From: VRUE01 sp044867645
GTDB lineage: Bacteria; Actinomycetota; Thermoleophilia; Solirubrobacterales; 70-9
Assembly: GCA_044867645.1 (NCBI GenBank)
Contig: JBIOVI010000063.1
Span: 7,122 to 71,121 of the forward strand
Reading direction: 5' to 3'
DNA: 64,000 nt
Positions 5,563 to 13,954 of this stretch are shown here, one piece after another; the first letter of the stretch is position 1; each line of letters begins with the position of its first letter. Under the pieces are notes generated by a model. It was given only the letters and a program-made list of their open reading frames with translations, did not search any database and was not told the origin of the DNA. Made by a program: the position numbers and the translations under genes.

Positions 5563-6287
5563 CAGCCAATTCCGAGGACGCGGATGCGGGCGCTGTCGAC
5601 CCTCGACCCCGGTGCGCAGTTGTACGAGGTGAGACTCACGGTCAGGGTCTGCTCGGTCGGACTCTCGAAATTGATCCTCGGTTCTCCGCCGATGCCGGTC
5701 TTGACTGACTCCGGGGCGCTCGACCCGGACTCCAACCAAGCGCCGCCGGCCTGCTGGCCGTTCACGTAGAGATGGACCTCGACACCGCAGTTCCCGTTCT
5801 GGCCCGCCTGAAGCGTCGCCTCGATCTGGCCAAAGACGACGTCGAACTCGCCGGCACGCGCCACCCAGGCGCCGCCTTGCAGCGGATAAGGCTCGCCCGT
5901 CGCGCCCTCGACACTCGCGGAGCCGCCGCTAGCGCCGGCGACAAATCCAACCGGTTCCTTCATATCCGCGGGCTCGATCGATTTGTCCTCGATCTGGCCG
6001 CCACCCACGGCACCATCTCCGATCTGAGCACGACCGACCGCACCGGGAGCGATCTTGCCGCGAATGACGGCGCCCTCGGCGATTTGATCGCTCCCGACGG
6101 CACCGGGAGCGAGTTTGCCCCGTTTGACAGCCCCGGGGGCGATTTTCCCGGCCTTCACCGCCCGCGCGGCGATGTTGCCGCTGCGAACCTTGAGCTGGTT
6201 CGCGGCGTAGACGCTGCCGGACAGGGCGAAAAACAGCGCGAGCGTGGCGACCACGTTTGCGTAAGTCAGCTTGGATCGAAGTCGCAT
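5562..6287 (-). CDS. Secreted protein with decapeptide repeats (Thermoleophilia-type)
   Basis: The protein has 241 residues from the ATG at 6287, chosen because ggaga precedes it at good spacing; an ATG at 6305 gives six more residues. Its signal segment LTYANVVATLALFFALSGSVYAA is a type seen often in exported proteins of Thermoleophilia. Residues about 38-100 form ten-residue repeats (KAGKIAPGAV, KRGKLAPGAV, GSDQIAEGAV, IRGKIAPGAV, GRAQIGDGAV, GGGQIEDKSI), probably a stacked or trimeric stalk. The C-terminal part is a beta-rich domain (VNGQQAGGAWLESG...SLTSYNCAPG) of jelly-roll style with a Cys pair. It is likely a surface-exposed or extracellular protein; the exact function is unknown. Confidence 0.7.
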   Translation of the reverse strand: MRLRSKLTYANVVATLALFFALSGSVYAANQLKVRSGNIAARAVKAGKIAPGAVKRGKLAPGAVGSDQIAEGAVIRGKIAPGAVGRAQIGDGAVGGGQIEDKSIEPADMKEPVGFVAGASGGSASVEGATGEPYPLQGGAWVARAGEFDVVFGQIEATLQAGQNGNCGVEVHLYVNGQQAGGAWLESGSSAPESVKTGIGGEPRINFESPTEQTLTVSLTSYNCAPGSRVDSARIRVLGIG

Positions 6288-6447
6288 TGAAGTTCTCCAG
6301 TTCATGGCGCGTAGCCCGGCTCGCCGGGGCCGCTTCTAGTGGCGGCGGCCCCCTCGCTTCGGCATCGAACGCTCGCCGGGGTAACCGATTCGTTGCAACT
6401 ACCAAGTAATGGCTGGCGATTCGGCCGTCGCGCTTGAACTTTGGCGC

Positions 6448-7212
6448 TCAACCCGCTTCGTCGATCGCCGATTCGATCTCACCAGCGGAGCCCGGAGTTC
6501 CGATCGTCTTCAGACCGGCGGTGCCCGGGCCTTCGACCGCGAAGGACGGCGTGCCGCTGAAGCCGAGCTCCTGCGCTTCGGCGGTCGTCCGATTCACCTC
6601 GGCGAGCACGGGCTTGCTCTTGCGGTCGGTGTTCCACTGGGCGATGTCGGGTACGCCGGCACCTCTGGCGATTTCGGTTAGGAAGGCATCGTTGACGTAA
6701 CCCGAGGCCTCGGCGCCCTGGTTGCGGTAGAAGAGCTCGACGAAGCTCCAGCCGCGTCCCTGCCTGCCGGCGGCGATCGCCGCCGCCCCGGCGGGGGTCG
6801 ATTCCTCGCTGATGATCGTGTAGTTGCGAAAGTCGATCGTCGCTTCGCCGCTGCGCACCTTGGAGTCGATCACGTCGGGGAGAATTTCTTCCGCGAACCC
6901 TTTGCAGACCGGGCACTGGAGGTCGCCGAACTCGACCAGCGTCACCTGTGCCGCCGGCTTCCCGAGCACCATCCCCTTCTGCGGAATCCCCTTCAGTTCG
7001 GTGCCGACAACGCCCGTGTCCTCGAGCTTGGTGTCGCCACCGCTGCCCTGGTTCTGGCTGATCACGATCAGGACGGCGACCGCGGCGACCGCCAGGAAGG
7101 CGGCGGCGCTGCCGAGCTGTATCAGCCGCTGCCGCCGCTCCTTCCCCTCGATCTCGCCTTCCTCGCGCAGCCGCGCCTCGCGGCGCTCCTCCCTTGCACT
7201 CCTCCCACTCAC
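6448..7212 (-). CDS. Membrane-anchored DsbA-like thiol oxidoreductase
   Basis: The protein has 254 residues. The GTG at 7212 overlaps the stop of the upstream VKOR gene (GTGA), so upstream extensions are rejected. A charged cytoplasmic head (residues 1-30) is followed by one membrane span (about 31-52) and an extracytoplasmic thioredoxin-fold domain with the active site CPVC at 100-103 in FGDLQCPVCKGF. A cis-Pro loop GFSGTPSF lies near the end. This is the Thioredoxin_4/DsbA-like family that forms disulfides in exported proteins of actinobacteria. The partner VKOR reoxidises it. Confidence 0.85.
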   Translation of the reverse strand: MSGRSAREERREARLREEGEIEGKERRQRLIQLGSAAAFLAVAAVAVLIVISQNQGSGGDTKLEDTGVVGTELKGIPQKGMVLGKPAAQVTLVEFGDLQCPVCKGFAEEILPDVIDSKVRSGEATIDFRNYTIISEESTPAGAAAIAAGRQGRGWSFVELFYRNQGAEASGYVNDAFLTEIARGAGVPDIAQWNTDRKSKPVLAEVNRTTAEAQELGFSGTPSFAVEGPGTAGLKTIGTPGSAGEIESAIDEAG

Positions 7213-7640
7213 GCCGGCCTGCCGACGTAGCCGACCATTCGCACGGCGTTGAGCCCGAACAGGATGGTCATCAGCACGGCGCTCGCCACGCACCACTGGC
7301 AGATCGCTTCGATCTTGAACAGCTCCAGGTAGGTCAGGTAGACGCTGAAGCCAAAGCCGGCCAGCGAGAGCCCGAAGCCCGCCATGCGGGCGCCGTCACC
7401 GCGCAGCAGTGCCGCGACCAGCAACAGCACGTAGCCGGCGATCCCGAAGACGGCGACGTCGATGCCGAGCAGATGCGAGTAGGTGCTGTTGGCGACGGTC
7501 TCGCAGCCGCTTCCTCCCGCCAGGCAGACAGGAGAGCCTCCACCGGAGTCGGCGATCGCGATGTAGGCGGCAACGCCGATGCCGAAGGCCGCGACAAAGG
7601 TCGCGAACGTTCGCAGCGTCCCCTCGGCCGGCGCTCTCAT
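7209..7640 (-). CDS. Vitamin K epoxide reductase family protein (disulfide-generating)
   Basis: The protein has 143 residues and about four membrane spans. The four redox cysteines of bacterial VKOR homologues are present: C39 and C46 in the first extracytoplasmic loop (CLAGGSGCE) and the CQWC motif at 114-117. The conserved Ser/Gly loop NSTYSHLLGI is also there. These enzymes pass electrons from DsbA-type proteins to quinone and replace DsbB in actinobacteria. The gene is coupled to the downstream DsbA-like gene, which makes a complete oxidative folding pair. Confidence 0.88.
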   Translation of the reverse strand: MRAPAEGTLRTFATFVAAFGIGVAAYIAIADSGGGSPVCLAGGSGCETVANSTYSHLLGIDVAVFGIAGYVLLLVAALLRGDGARMAGFGLSLAGFGFSVYLTYLELFKIEAICQWCVASAVLMTILFGLNAVRMVGYVGRPA

Positions 7641-7675
7641 CGATCCGAAAGCTATTCGACCACTCTTGGCAGTGG

Positions 7676-8509
7676 CTAAATCTCTAGCTCGGCGCTGAAA
7701 TCGGCGATCTCGCGGGAGAGCCTGCCGCCCTGCCAGGCCAGCGGCGACCCCCCCTCCCGCTCGCTCGTCAGGCGGGCCTCCGGCAGGCGCGCGGCGTAGG
7801 CCTCGGCAACCTGGCGCGGATGCCCCGGGTCGGCGGCATCGTTGCTGGCAACGACCAACGAAGGTACCCGCAGCGATTCCAGCACCTCCAACCCGCCGAA
7901 GGGCCGCGACCGCGGCACCTGCCGCAACGGTTCGACCAGCGCCTCGGGGTGCCGGTGCTGGAGCATCCGCTCGCGGGTGAAGCGCAACACCGAGTCCCGC
8001 CAGGCGGGGTCGGTTTCCTGGTTGCGGTCGATGTAGTCGACGAAGCCGTCGACCCCTCCCTCCTCTAGGGCCGCGGCGAGACCATCCCAGTAGGTGAGCG
8101 CGTCAGCGGTTATCTCGCTCATGTAAGTCGGGCCAATGACGACCAGGCCAGCGAGGCGCTCGGGATGCCGCAGCGCGTAAGCGACGGCCGTGTGTGCCCC
8201 CATCGAGTGGCCCGCAAGCACAAATGGTTCTTCCCCCACCGTCGCTGTGACGACAGCCTCGAGGTCGGCGACCAGCTCTGGGTATCCATAACCCTGACCG
8301 TCCGGGGCAGGGTCGGACTCCCCGTGCGCGCGAGCGTCGTAAGAGATGACGTTGTGGCCGGCGCGCTCCAGGGCCCGCGAGCCGTGGACCACGTAGCGGC
8401 GGGTCGCGGTGATCCCATGGCAGAGGACGATCGGCCGGCCCTCCCCCGCCACCTCGCCGCGGATCGCCGGCCGCTCGCCGGCGGTGAACGTCCGCGGTTC
8501 GCCAGGCAT
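7676..8509 (-). CDS. Alpha/beta hydrolase
   Basis: The 277-residue protein starts at ATG 8509, which overlaps the stop of the peroxiredoxin gene (ATGA). It has the oxyanion segment LCHGITATRR, the SYDARAHGESD strand-loop and the nucleophile elbow GHSMG (100-104, Ser102). The acid loop is VASNDAADPGHP. Where the catalytic His is normally found near the C-terminus, the sequence reads EREGGSPLAWQGGRLSREI and has no His, so the triad is not obviously complete. The substrate is unknown. Coupling to a peroxiredoxin may point to peroxide-linked chemistry. Confidence 0.75.
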   Translation of the reverse strand: MPGEPRTFTAGERPAIRGEVAGEGRPIVLCHGITATRRYVVHGSRALERAGHNVISYDARAHGESDPAPDGQGYGYPELVADLEAVVTATVGEEPFVLAGHSMGAHTAVAYALRHPERLAGLVVIGPTYMSEITADALTYWDGLAAALEEGGVDGFVDYIDRNQETDPAWRDSVLRFTRERMLQHRHPEALVEPLRQVPRSRPFGGLEVLESLRVPSLVVASNDAADPGHPRQVAEAYAARLPEARLTSEREGGSPLAWQGGRLSREIADFSAELEI

Positions 8510-9009
8510 CAAGGCAGGGCGGCGACGGCCTGCTCGAGATCGTCGACAGTCTGGAAGGTGCTGCCGGTTCTCGACACATGCCGGTAGCGGACGATCCCCT
8601 CGCCGTCGATGACGACGATCGCACGCATGATGTAGCGACCGCCTGGAGCGTCTTTGAGCTCGGTGAACCGCGCGAGCGGACCGAGCCACGCGGTCACCCC
8701 GTAGCGCTTGCTCACGGCGAGGTCCTCATCGGCCAGCAGCGGCACGTTGAGGCTCTGCTCCTGCACCCAGTGCTCGTGCGAGTCGACCGACTGCGGCGAG
8801 ATGCCCAGCACCTCGGCGTCGAGCTGGTCGAGCCGCTCGCTGTTGTCGCGGTAGGAACAGAACTGTGCCGTGCAGACAGTGGTTTCGTCGCCCGGATAGA
8901 AGGCCAACACGACGTTTCTTCCGCGCAGATCCGAGAGCTTGTAGGTCTTACCGCCCGTGCCCGGCAGCTCGAAATCGGGTGCCGCGTCGCCCACGTCGAC
9001 CTTTGCCAT
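8509..9009 (-). CDS. Peroxiredoxin (AhpC/TSA, BCP-like)
   Basis: The 166-residue protein has the peroxidatic centre FYPGDETTVCTAQFCSYRD with Cys46 and a second Cys at 51, the spacing of atypical 2-Cys Bcp-like peroxiredoxins, which reduce hydroperoxides with thioredoxin. The beginning GDAAPDFELPGTGGKTYKLSDLRG is typical of the family. It is the first gene of a coupled pair with the alpha/beta hydrolase. Confidence 0.85.
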   Translation of the reverse strand: MAKVDVGDAAPDFELPGTGGKTYKLSDLRGRNVVLAFYPGDETTVCTAQFCSYRDNSERLDQLDAEVLGISPQSVDSHEHWVQEQSLNVPLLADEDLAVSKRYGVTAWLGPLARFTELKDAPGGRYIMRAIVVIDGEGIVRYRHVSRTGSTFQTVDDLEQAVAALP

Positions 9010-9037
9010 GGGCCCCAGACTAGAGCAGCGGCGGCCT

Positions 9038-9730
9038 CTATTCCGAGTAGGTCAGAACCTTCCGGTTGCGTTTTTTCGCCCAGATCCAATCGATCACGAC
9101 GTCCTGCTTCGGCTTTCCGGAAGGCGTACCCAGATCGCTGATCCGTTCGACCACGTCGAGTCCCTCGTCGACTTTGCCGATCAAGGCATATTCGGGGGGC
9201 AGGCCGGCGTCAGCCGCTAGAACGATGAAGAACTCGCTACGCGAGCGGCCGGGAGGGTCGTTGGGGCGCTTTGCCATTGCGACAACGCCCCGGGTGTAAG
9301 CGGTACCTGGAGGCGGCTTCTCGTCGACGCTGTAACCGGGGCCGCTGGCGAGCGGATCGCCGCCTTGAATCCTGAGGCCAGGTTCAAGTCGATCGAAAGC
9401 GAATCCCTCGTAGAAGCCCTTTTTTGCAAGAGCGGCGAACGAGCTGACGGTCTTCTGCGCGCGCTTGGTATCGAGAGCGATCTGGAATCTGCCGCAGTTC
9501 GTCTCTACCAGCGCGACCAGATCTTCGTCCTTTTTCACAATGAACTCGGGTGCGTTGTACCCGTGGCGGGGAGTTGGCTTCGGTGCATCGACCTGCTTGC
9601 AGACTGGAGCGCTCGCCTCACTGGTCGAAGCGTCGTCCCCCCCACAGCCGATCGAATTCATCGCCACGACACCCGCGATGAGCGACGCGATCACGGCAAT
9701 CGACTGCGTGCGGCCACGGCGACTCTCCAT
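9038..9730 (-). CDS. Exported cyclophilin-type peptidyl-prolyl isomerase, divergent active site
   Basis: The 230-residue protein has an N-terminal hydrophobic signal segment with a Cys in NSIGCGG that could be lipidated, though the lipobox is imperfect. It continues with a linker and a cyclophilin domain. The usual FHR active-site motif reads FDR (FAFDRLEPGLRIQGGDP) and the SQFF motif reads SEFF, so two conserved positions are changed while the Arg and IQGGDP remain. It is a tandem paralogue of the next gene, 28 bases away, and shares the layout CKQV.APKP... It may be a chaperone with weak isomerase activity. Confidence 0.8.
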   Translation of the reverse strand: MESRRGRTQSIAVIASLIAGVVAMNSIGCGGDDASTSEASAPVCKQVDAPKPTPRHGYNAPEFIVKKDEDLVALVETNCGRFQIALDTKRAQKTVSSFAALAKKGFYEGFAFDRLEPGLRIQGGDPLASGPGYSVDEKPPPGTAYTRGVVAMAKRPNDPPGRSRSEFFIVLAADAGLPPEYALIGKVDEGLDVVERISDLGTPSGKPKQDVVIDWIWAKKRNRKVLTYSE

Positions 9731-9757
9731 TGCTATCGAAGCCTAGAGCATTCAAAA

Positions 9758-10438
9758 CTATCCCTTTTCGATCGAGATCGATTCGATCAGGACGGTCTGC
9801 TTCGGTTTTTCGGCAGGGGTGCCGAGCTTGCCTATCTGTTCGACCACCTCGAAGCCTTTGTCGACCTTGCCGACCAAGGCGTATTCGGGCGGCAGACCGG
9901 CGTCTGCGGAGAGGACGACGAAGAACTGGCTGCCCGAGCGGCCCGGGGGCTCGGCGGCGCTCTTAGCCATCGCCACTATGCCCTTGGTGTAGGCGAGGTT
10001 GGCGGGCGGTTTCTCGTCGACACTGTAGCCGGGACCGCCGGTCCCGGTCCCGAGCGGGTCGCCACCCTGGATCACGAAACCGGGTGCCACCCGGTGGAAA
10101 GTGAGGTCGTCGTAGAAACCTTCGTCGGAAAGGAAGACGAATGAATTGACGGTCTTCGGCGCCCGCTTCGTATCGAGCGCGATCTCGAAGCTGCCGCAGC
10201 TCGTCTTCACCACGGCGGTGAGCGTCTCTCCCTTCTTCACCGTCTGCTTGGGGGCACCAAAGCTGACGTTCTTCGGCTTCGGCGCCTTCACCTGCTTGCA
10301 GGCCGAGGAGCTCGCCGCGGTCGTCGAATCGCCGTCCCCGCCGCCGCGGCCGATCAGGATCGCCGCCACCACACCTACCGCGAGCACGGCGAATACCGCC
10401 AGGACGATCAGCTTGGTGCGATCTTGACTCCCCGCCAT
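9758..10438 (-). CDS. Membrane-anchored cyclophilin-type peptidyl-prolyl isomerase
   Basis: The protein has 226 residues from the ATG at 10438; a TTG three codons earlier is less likely. One membrane span (KLIVLAVFAVLAVGVVAAILIG) is followed by a Gly/Asp/Ser linker and a cyclophilin domain with the full set LTFHRVAPGFVIQGGDP, GRSGSQFFVVL and ALVGKVDKGFEVVEQI. It is likely active outside the cytoplasm in folding exported proteins, alongside the VKOR/DsbA-like pair nearby. It is the more conserved member of a tandem duplication with the gene at 9038. Confidence 0.85.
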   Translation of the reverse strand: MAGSQDRTKLIVLAVFAVLAVGVVAAILIGRGGGDGDSTTAASSSACKQVKAPKPKNVSFGAPKQTVKKGETLTAVVKTSCGSFEIALDTKRAPKTVNSFVFLSDEGFYDDLTFHRVAPGFVIQGGDPLGTGTGGPGYSVDEKPPANLAYTKGIVAMAKSAAEPPGRSGSQFFVVLSADAGLPPEYALVGKVDKGFEVVEQIGKLGTPAEKPKQTVLIESISIEKG

Positions 10439-10468
10439 CGGCCGCAAAATCCTAGATGATCGGACGCG

Positions 10469-10930
10469 ATGCCCTTGCCTCAGCTCACTGCGCTCGCGAC
10501 GGCGGTACTCCGAGTACCCGGCAGGCCGGAGAGAGTCCTCGAGATCGGTTGCGACACGGGAGACGGAGTGCTGTTCCTAGCCCGCGAGTTCCCTTCGGCC
10601 CGGGTGCGCGGCATCGATCGCTCGCAGGAGGCGATACGCGAGGCCGTGTCGAGGGTGGGTCTCGACCCCGAGGGACGGGTCGCCTTCAAGCAGGATCGGG
10701 GGCGGGCTCTCCCCTTCCCCGAGGGCTTCTTTGACCTCGTCGTCCAGACGGGTGGCCGACTCCGCCCGGGCGAGATCGCGCGAGTCCTTCGCCCCGGCGG
10801 GCATTTGATCTGCCTCGGCTCGTGGCGATGGCTGGAGTGGCGACTCGGCCAGCACCGCCTCGACGCAATCGAGAGCGGAGAGGCCGCCGGCCAGGTGTTT
10901 TTCATCGCCCGGCTCCAGGACGGCGAGTGA
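10469..10930 (+). CDS. Class I SAM-dependent methyltransferase (small)
   Basis: The 153-residue protein has the SAM-binding motif VLEIGCDTGDG, then RVRGIDRSQEAI and LPFPEGFFDLVVQTGG, and ends with a VLRPGGHLICLGS strand. It is shorter than typical UbiE-like enzymes and lacks an obvious lid domain. It is transcribed divergently from the cyclophilin genes and sits 26 bases upstream of the lipid-kinase-like gene. The substrate is unknown. Confidence 0.65.
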   Translation: MPLPQLTALATAVLRVPGRPERVLEIGCDTGDGVLFLAREFPSARVRGIDRSQEAIREAVSRVGLDPEGRVAFKQDRGRALPFPEGFFDLVVQTGGRLRPGEIARVLRPGGHLICLGSWRWLEWRLGQHRLDAIESGEAAGQVFFIARLQDGE

Positions 10931-10956
10931 GCGGCTCGGAATAGGCTGCCGACGCG

Positions 10957-11853
10957 ATGCGAATCGAAGCGATGCCGCTGGCGCTGCTCGTCAACCCTGC
11001 TTCGGCGCATGGGCGCGCACTGAAGTTGTTGCCGCGCCTCGAGCGAGAGCTGGACGCACGCCGGATCCCTTTTCGGGTAGAGCGCACGCGGGCTATCGCC
11101 GACGGGGTCGAGCGGGCGCTGCGCGCCGCCGAGGCGGGCGAGCTGCCGGTCGTGGTCAGCGGCGATGGACTGATCGGAGCGGTCGGCGGCGCGCTTGCCG
11201 GCTCGGAGACTCCGCTGGGAATCGTCCCGGGCGGGCGCGGTAACGACCTGGCGCGGGTGCTGGAGATCCCACACGAGCCGGAGGCGACCGTGGCGATGCT
11301 GGCCGCCGGGCAAACCCGCCGGATCGACGTCGGCGAGGTGAACGGGAAGCGCTTCCTCGGGATCGTGAGCGTTGGCTTCGACTCCGAAGCAAACCGGCTC
11401 GCAAACGAAACGAGGTGGCTGGGAGGCAATCTGGTCTACGCCTACGCCGGCATCCGCACGCTGCTCGGCTGGAAGGCCGCCCGCTTCACCATTCGTGTCG
11501 GAGACGAGCGCTCGCGCTTCACCGGTTACTCGGTGGCGGCGGCCAACAACAAGGCGTTCGGCGGAGGCATGTTCATCGCCCCCGACGCCGACCTGAGCGA
11601 CGGCGAGTTCGACGTCGTCACCGTCGGCGAGGTCGGCAAGCTTCGCTTCCTGGGTAACCTGCCCAAGGTGTTCAAGGGCACCCACGTCGAGGAGGACGAG
11701 GTTCGGGTATTCCGCGCTTCGCGCCTCGAGCTGAGCGCCAGCCGGCCGTTTCCCGTCTACGCGGACGGCGAGCATCTGACCGATCTGCCCGCTGCGCTGC
11801 GAGTCCTGCCCCAAGCGCTCAGCGTCGTCGTCCCGCCGCGGGCTGGGGAGTGA
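10957..11853 (+). CDS. Diacylglycerol/sphingosine kinase-like lipid kinase
   Basis: The 298-residue protein has the DagK/LCB5 fold: ALLVNPASAHGRA at the N-terminus, IVPGGRGNDLARVL, GIVSVGFDSEAN and GGGMFIAPDADLSDGEFDVVTV. The nucleotide-binding GGDGT motif reads SGDGL (residues 68-72), a departure worth noting. Family members phosphorylate diacylglycerol or related lipids, often recycling undecaprenol or lipoteichoic intermediates. Its stop overlaps the GTG of murT, so it is in the same transcript as the peptidoglycan-amidation genes. Confidence 0.8.
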   Translation: MRIEAMPLALLVNPASAHGRALKLLPRLERELDARRIPFRVERTRAIADGVERALRAAEAGELPVVVSGDGLIGAVGGALAGSETPLGIVPGGRGNDLARVLEIPHEPEATVAMLAAGQTRRIDVGEVNGKRFLGIVSVGFDSEANRLANETRWLGGNLVYAYAGIRTLLGWKAARFTIRVGDERSRFTGYSVAAANNKAFGGGMFIAPDADLSDGEFDVVTVGEVGKLRFLGNLPKVFKGTHVEEDEVRVFRASRLELSASRPFPVYADGEHLTDLPAALRVLPQALSVVVPPRAGE

Positions 11854-13241
11854 GCGAGGGGTCCGACGGAGCCCTGTTCGGGGCGAAGCGCCTCGCCGCG
11901 CGCGCGGTCGGCGCCGCCAGCCGAGCCAGCGGCCGCGGCGGCGGGACCACCCTGCCGGGACGGCTGCTGCTGCGACTCGACCGGCAAGCGATCGCTCGCA
12001 TCGGTTCGCATCTGGATCGGGGCGTGACGCTGGTCAGCGCCACCAACGGCAAGACGACGACGGCGGGGATGCTCGCGGTGCTGCTCGGCGCCGCCGGCCG
12101 CACCCCGGTCCACAACCGAGCCGGCTCGAACATGACCTGGGGAATCGCCACCGCGTTGCTCGAACAGCACGGCGATGAGGGACTCTTCGAGGTCGACGAG
12201 GCCTGGTTGCCGCAGGTGGCGGCCCAGCTCGACCCCTCCCTGGTGGTCCTCGGCAATCTCTTCCGCGACCAACTCGACCGCTACGGAGAGACCGAGATCC
12301 TGGCCCGGGAGTGGGCGAAGACGGTCGAGCAGAGGGCGGAACACACCCGCTTTGCCCTCAACGCCGACGATCCACTCGTCGCCGATCTCGGCCGCGACGG
12401 CGAGGGTCACCGCCGTGAGGGGACCGTCTATTTCGGTATCGACGACCACACGCAAGCGCTGCCCGAGCTGCAGCACGCCTTCGACGCCAAGCACTGTCGT
12501 CGCTGCGGTCATCCCTATCTCTACGAGCGCGCCTTCGTCGGCCATCTCGGCCACTACTCGTGCCCTGGCTGTGGCGCGCGGCGTCCCCAGCCCGACGTGA
12601 CGGCGACGCGAATCGAATTGCACGGCATGCGCGGCTCTTCGGTCTCCGTACGCACGCCCAAGGGCGAGATGACTGTCGAGCTGCCGCTCCCCGGCCTCTA
12701 CAACGTCTACAACGCCCTGGCCGCGATCGCCGCCGCACTGGAGCTGGGGATAGCCCAGTCGCTGATCCCACCGGCCCTGGCCGGGATGCGCGGAGCCTTC
12801 GGCCGGGTTGAGACGGTCGCCGTCGGAGACGGGAAGGTCTCGATCCTGCTGATCAAGAATCCAGCCGGGACCAACGAGGTGCTGCGCACCCTGAGACTGG
12901 AGGCCGAGGCTTCCGAGCTCGACCTCTGGATCGCTCTCAACGACCGGATCGCCGACGGCCGCGACGTCTCCTGGATCTGGGACGCCGACTTCGAGCTGCT
13001 GGCGGGCGCCGTGCGGCGTGTGACCTGCGCCGGGACGAGAGCGCCTGAGATGGCGCTGCGGCTCAAGTACGCGGGCTGGCCCGAAGGCTCGATCGCGGTC
13101 GAGCCGGAGATCGAGAGGTCGCTGGACGCTGCCGTCGCGGAAGCGCCGGGACAGCTGTTCGCGCTGCCCACCTATACCGCCTTGCTCGAATTGCACAAGG
13201 TGCTAGCGGCCCGCGGACTTACGCGGGAGTTCTGGCGATGA
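11850..13241 (+). CDS. murT: Lipid II isoglutaminyl synthase, Mur-ligase subunit MurT
   Basis: The protein has 463 residues from the coupled GTG (GTGA). It carries the Mur ligase P-loop SATNGKTTT (63-71) and AGSNMTWGI. A four-Cys zinc ribbon is inserted in the middle domain (C216, C219, C238, C241), and a C-terminal DUF1727 domain contains KNPAGTNEVLRTL. MurT activates D-Glu of the lipid II stem with ATP, and GatD supplies ammonia, giving D-isoglutamine. The gatD partner lies 712 bases downstream, separated by a methyltransferase gene but in the same coupled operon. Confidence 0.92.
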   Translation: MSEGSDGALFGAKRLAARAVGAASRASGRGGGTTLPGRLLLRLDRQAIARIGSHLDRGVTLVSATNGKTTTAGMLAVLLGAAGRTPVHNRAGSNMTWGIATALLEQHGDEGLFEVDEAWLPQVAAQLDPSLVVLGNLFRDQLDRYGETEILAREWAKTVEQRAEHTRFALNADDPLVADLGRDGEGHRREGTVYFGIDDHTQALPELQHAFDAKHCRRCGHPYLYERAFVGHLGHYSCPGCGARRPQPDVTATRIELHGMRGSSVSVRTPKGEMTVELPLPGLYNVYNALAAIAAALELGIAQSLIPPALAGMRGAFGRVETVAVGDGKVSILLIKNPAGTNEVLRTLRLEAEASELDLWIALNDRIADGRDVSWIWDADFELLAGAVRRVTCAGTRAPEMALRLKYAGWPEGSIAVEPEIERSLDAAVAEAPGQLFALPTYTALLELHKVLAARGLTREFWR

Positions 13242-13954
13242 GCGCCATCATCTGGCACGAGGTCGAGTGTGGCGCCTACGCGGCCGATCTAGCGCTCTGG
13301 GAGGAGCTTGCCGCTTCGCGGCCAGGGGCGACCCTCGATCTAGGCTGCGGCAGCGGACGCGTCGCCCTGCACCTGGCACGACGCGGCCACGGCGTGCATG
13401 GTCTCGATCTCGATGCGGCGCTCGTCGAGTCGTTCAACCAGAGGGCGACGGGCCTCGCCGCGGTCGCGGCCATCGGCGATGCCAGGAACTTCGATCTTGG
13501 CACGAGGTTCGGGGTGGTCCTGGCGCCGATGCAACTGCTGCAGCTGTTCGGGGACCCGGCCGAACGCCGGCGCTGCCTGCGCTGCGTTGCCTCGCACCTG
13601 AGCGATGACGGGCTGGCCGCCTTTGCCATCGTGGAGTCGATGCCCGCTTCCATCGACGCCGGCCCTCCCCTGCCTGACGCGCGCGAGGTCGATGGCTGGG
13701 TCTACTCCAGCTTGCCGATCGACGCGGAGGTCTACTCGGGATCGATCCGCATACGGCGACTCCGACAGACGGTCTCCCCGCAGGGGGAGCTGGAGGAGGA
13801 GCTCTACGAGATCGGCCTGCGGACCTTGGACGCAGACTCGCTGGAGAGCGAGGCACGGGAGGTCGGGCTGAGCCCCGTCGGGCGGCGACCGATACCCGCG
13901 ACCGACGCGCACGTCGGCTCGACGGTCGTCCTGCTGGAACGGGGGCCCGCCTGA
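13238..13954 (+). CDS. SAM-dependent methyltransferase between murT and gatD
   Basis: The 238-residue protein has the class I motif TLDLGCGSGRVALHLA, then HGLDLDAALVESF, VVLAPMQLLQLF and a C-terminal beta region ending ATDAHVGSTVVLLERG. Its start overlaps the murT stop (ATGA) and its stop overlaps the gatD start (TGATG), so it is tightly embedded between the two subunits of one enzyme. No substrate can be named. Methylation of a cell-wall precursor, or of MurT/GatD, is a hypothesis only. Confidence 0.8.
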   Translation: MSAIIWHEVECGAYAADLALWEELAASRPGATLDLGCGSGRVALHLARRGHGVHGLDLDAALVESFNQRATGLAAVAAIGDARNFDLGTRFGVVLAPMQLLQLFGDPAERRRCLRCVASHLSDDGLAAFAIVESMPASIDAGPPLPDAREVDGWVYSSLPIDAEVYSGSIRIRRLRQTVSPQGELEEELYEIGLRTLDADSLESEAREVGLSPVGRRPIPATDAHVGSTVVLLERGPA

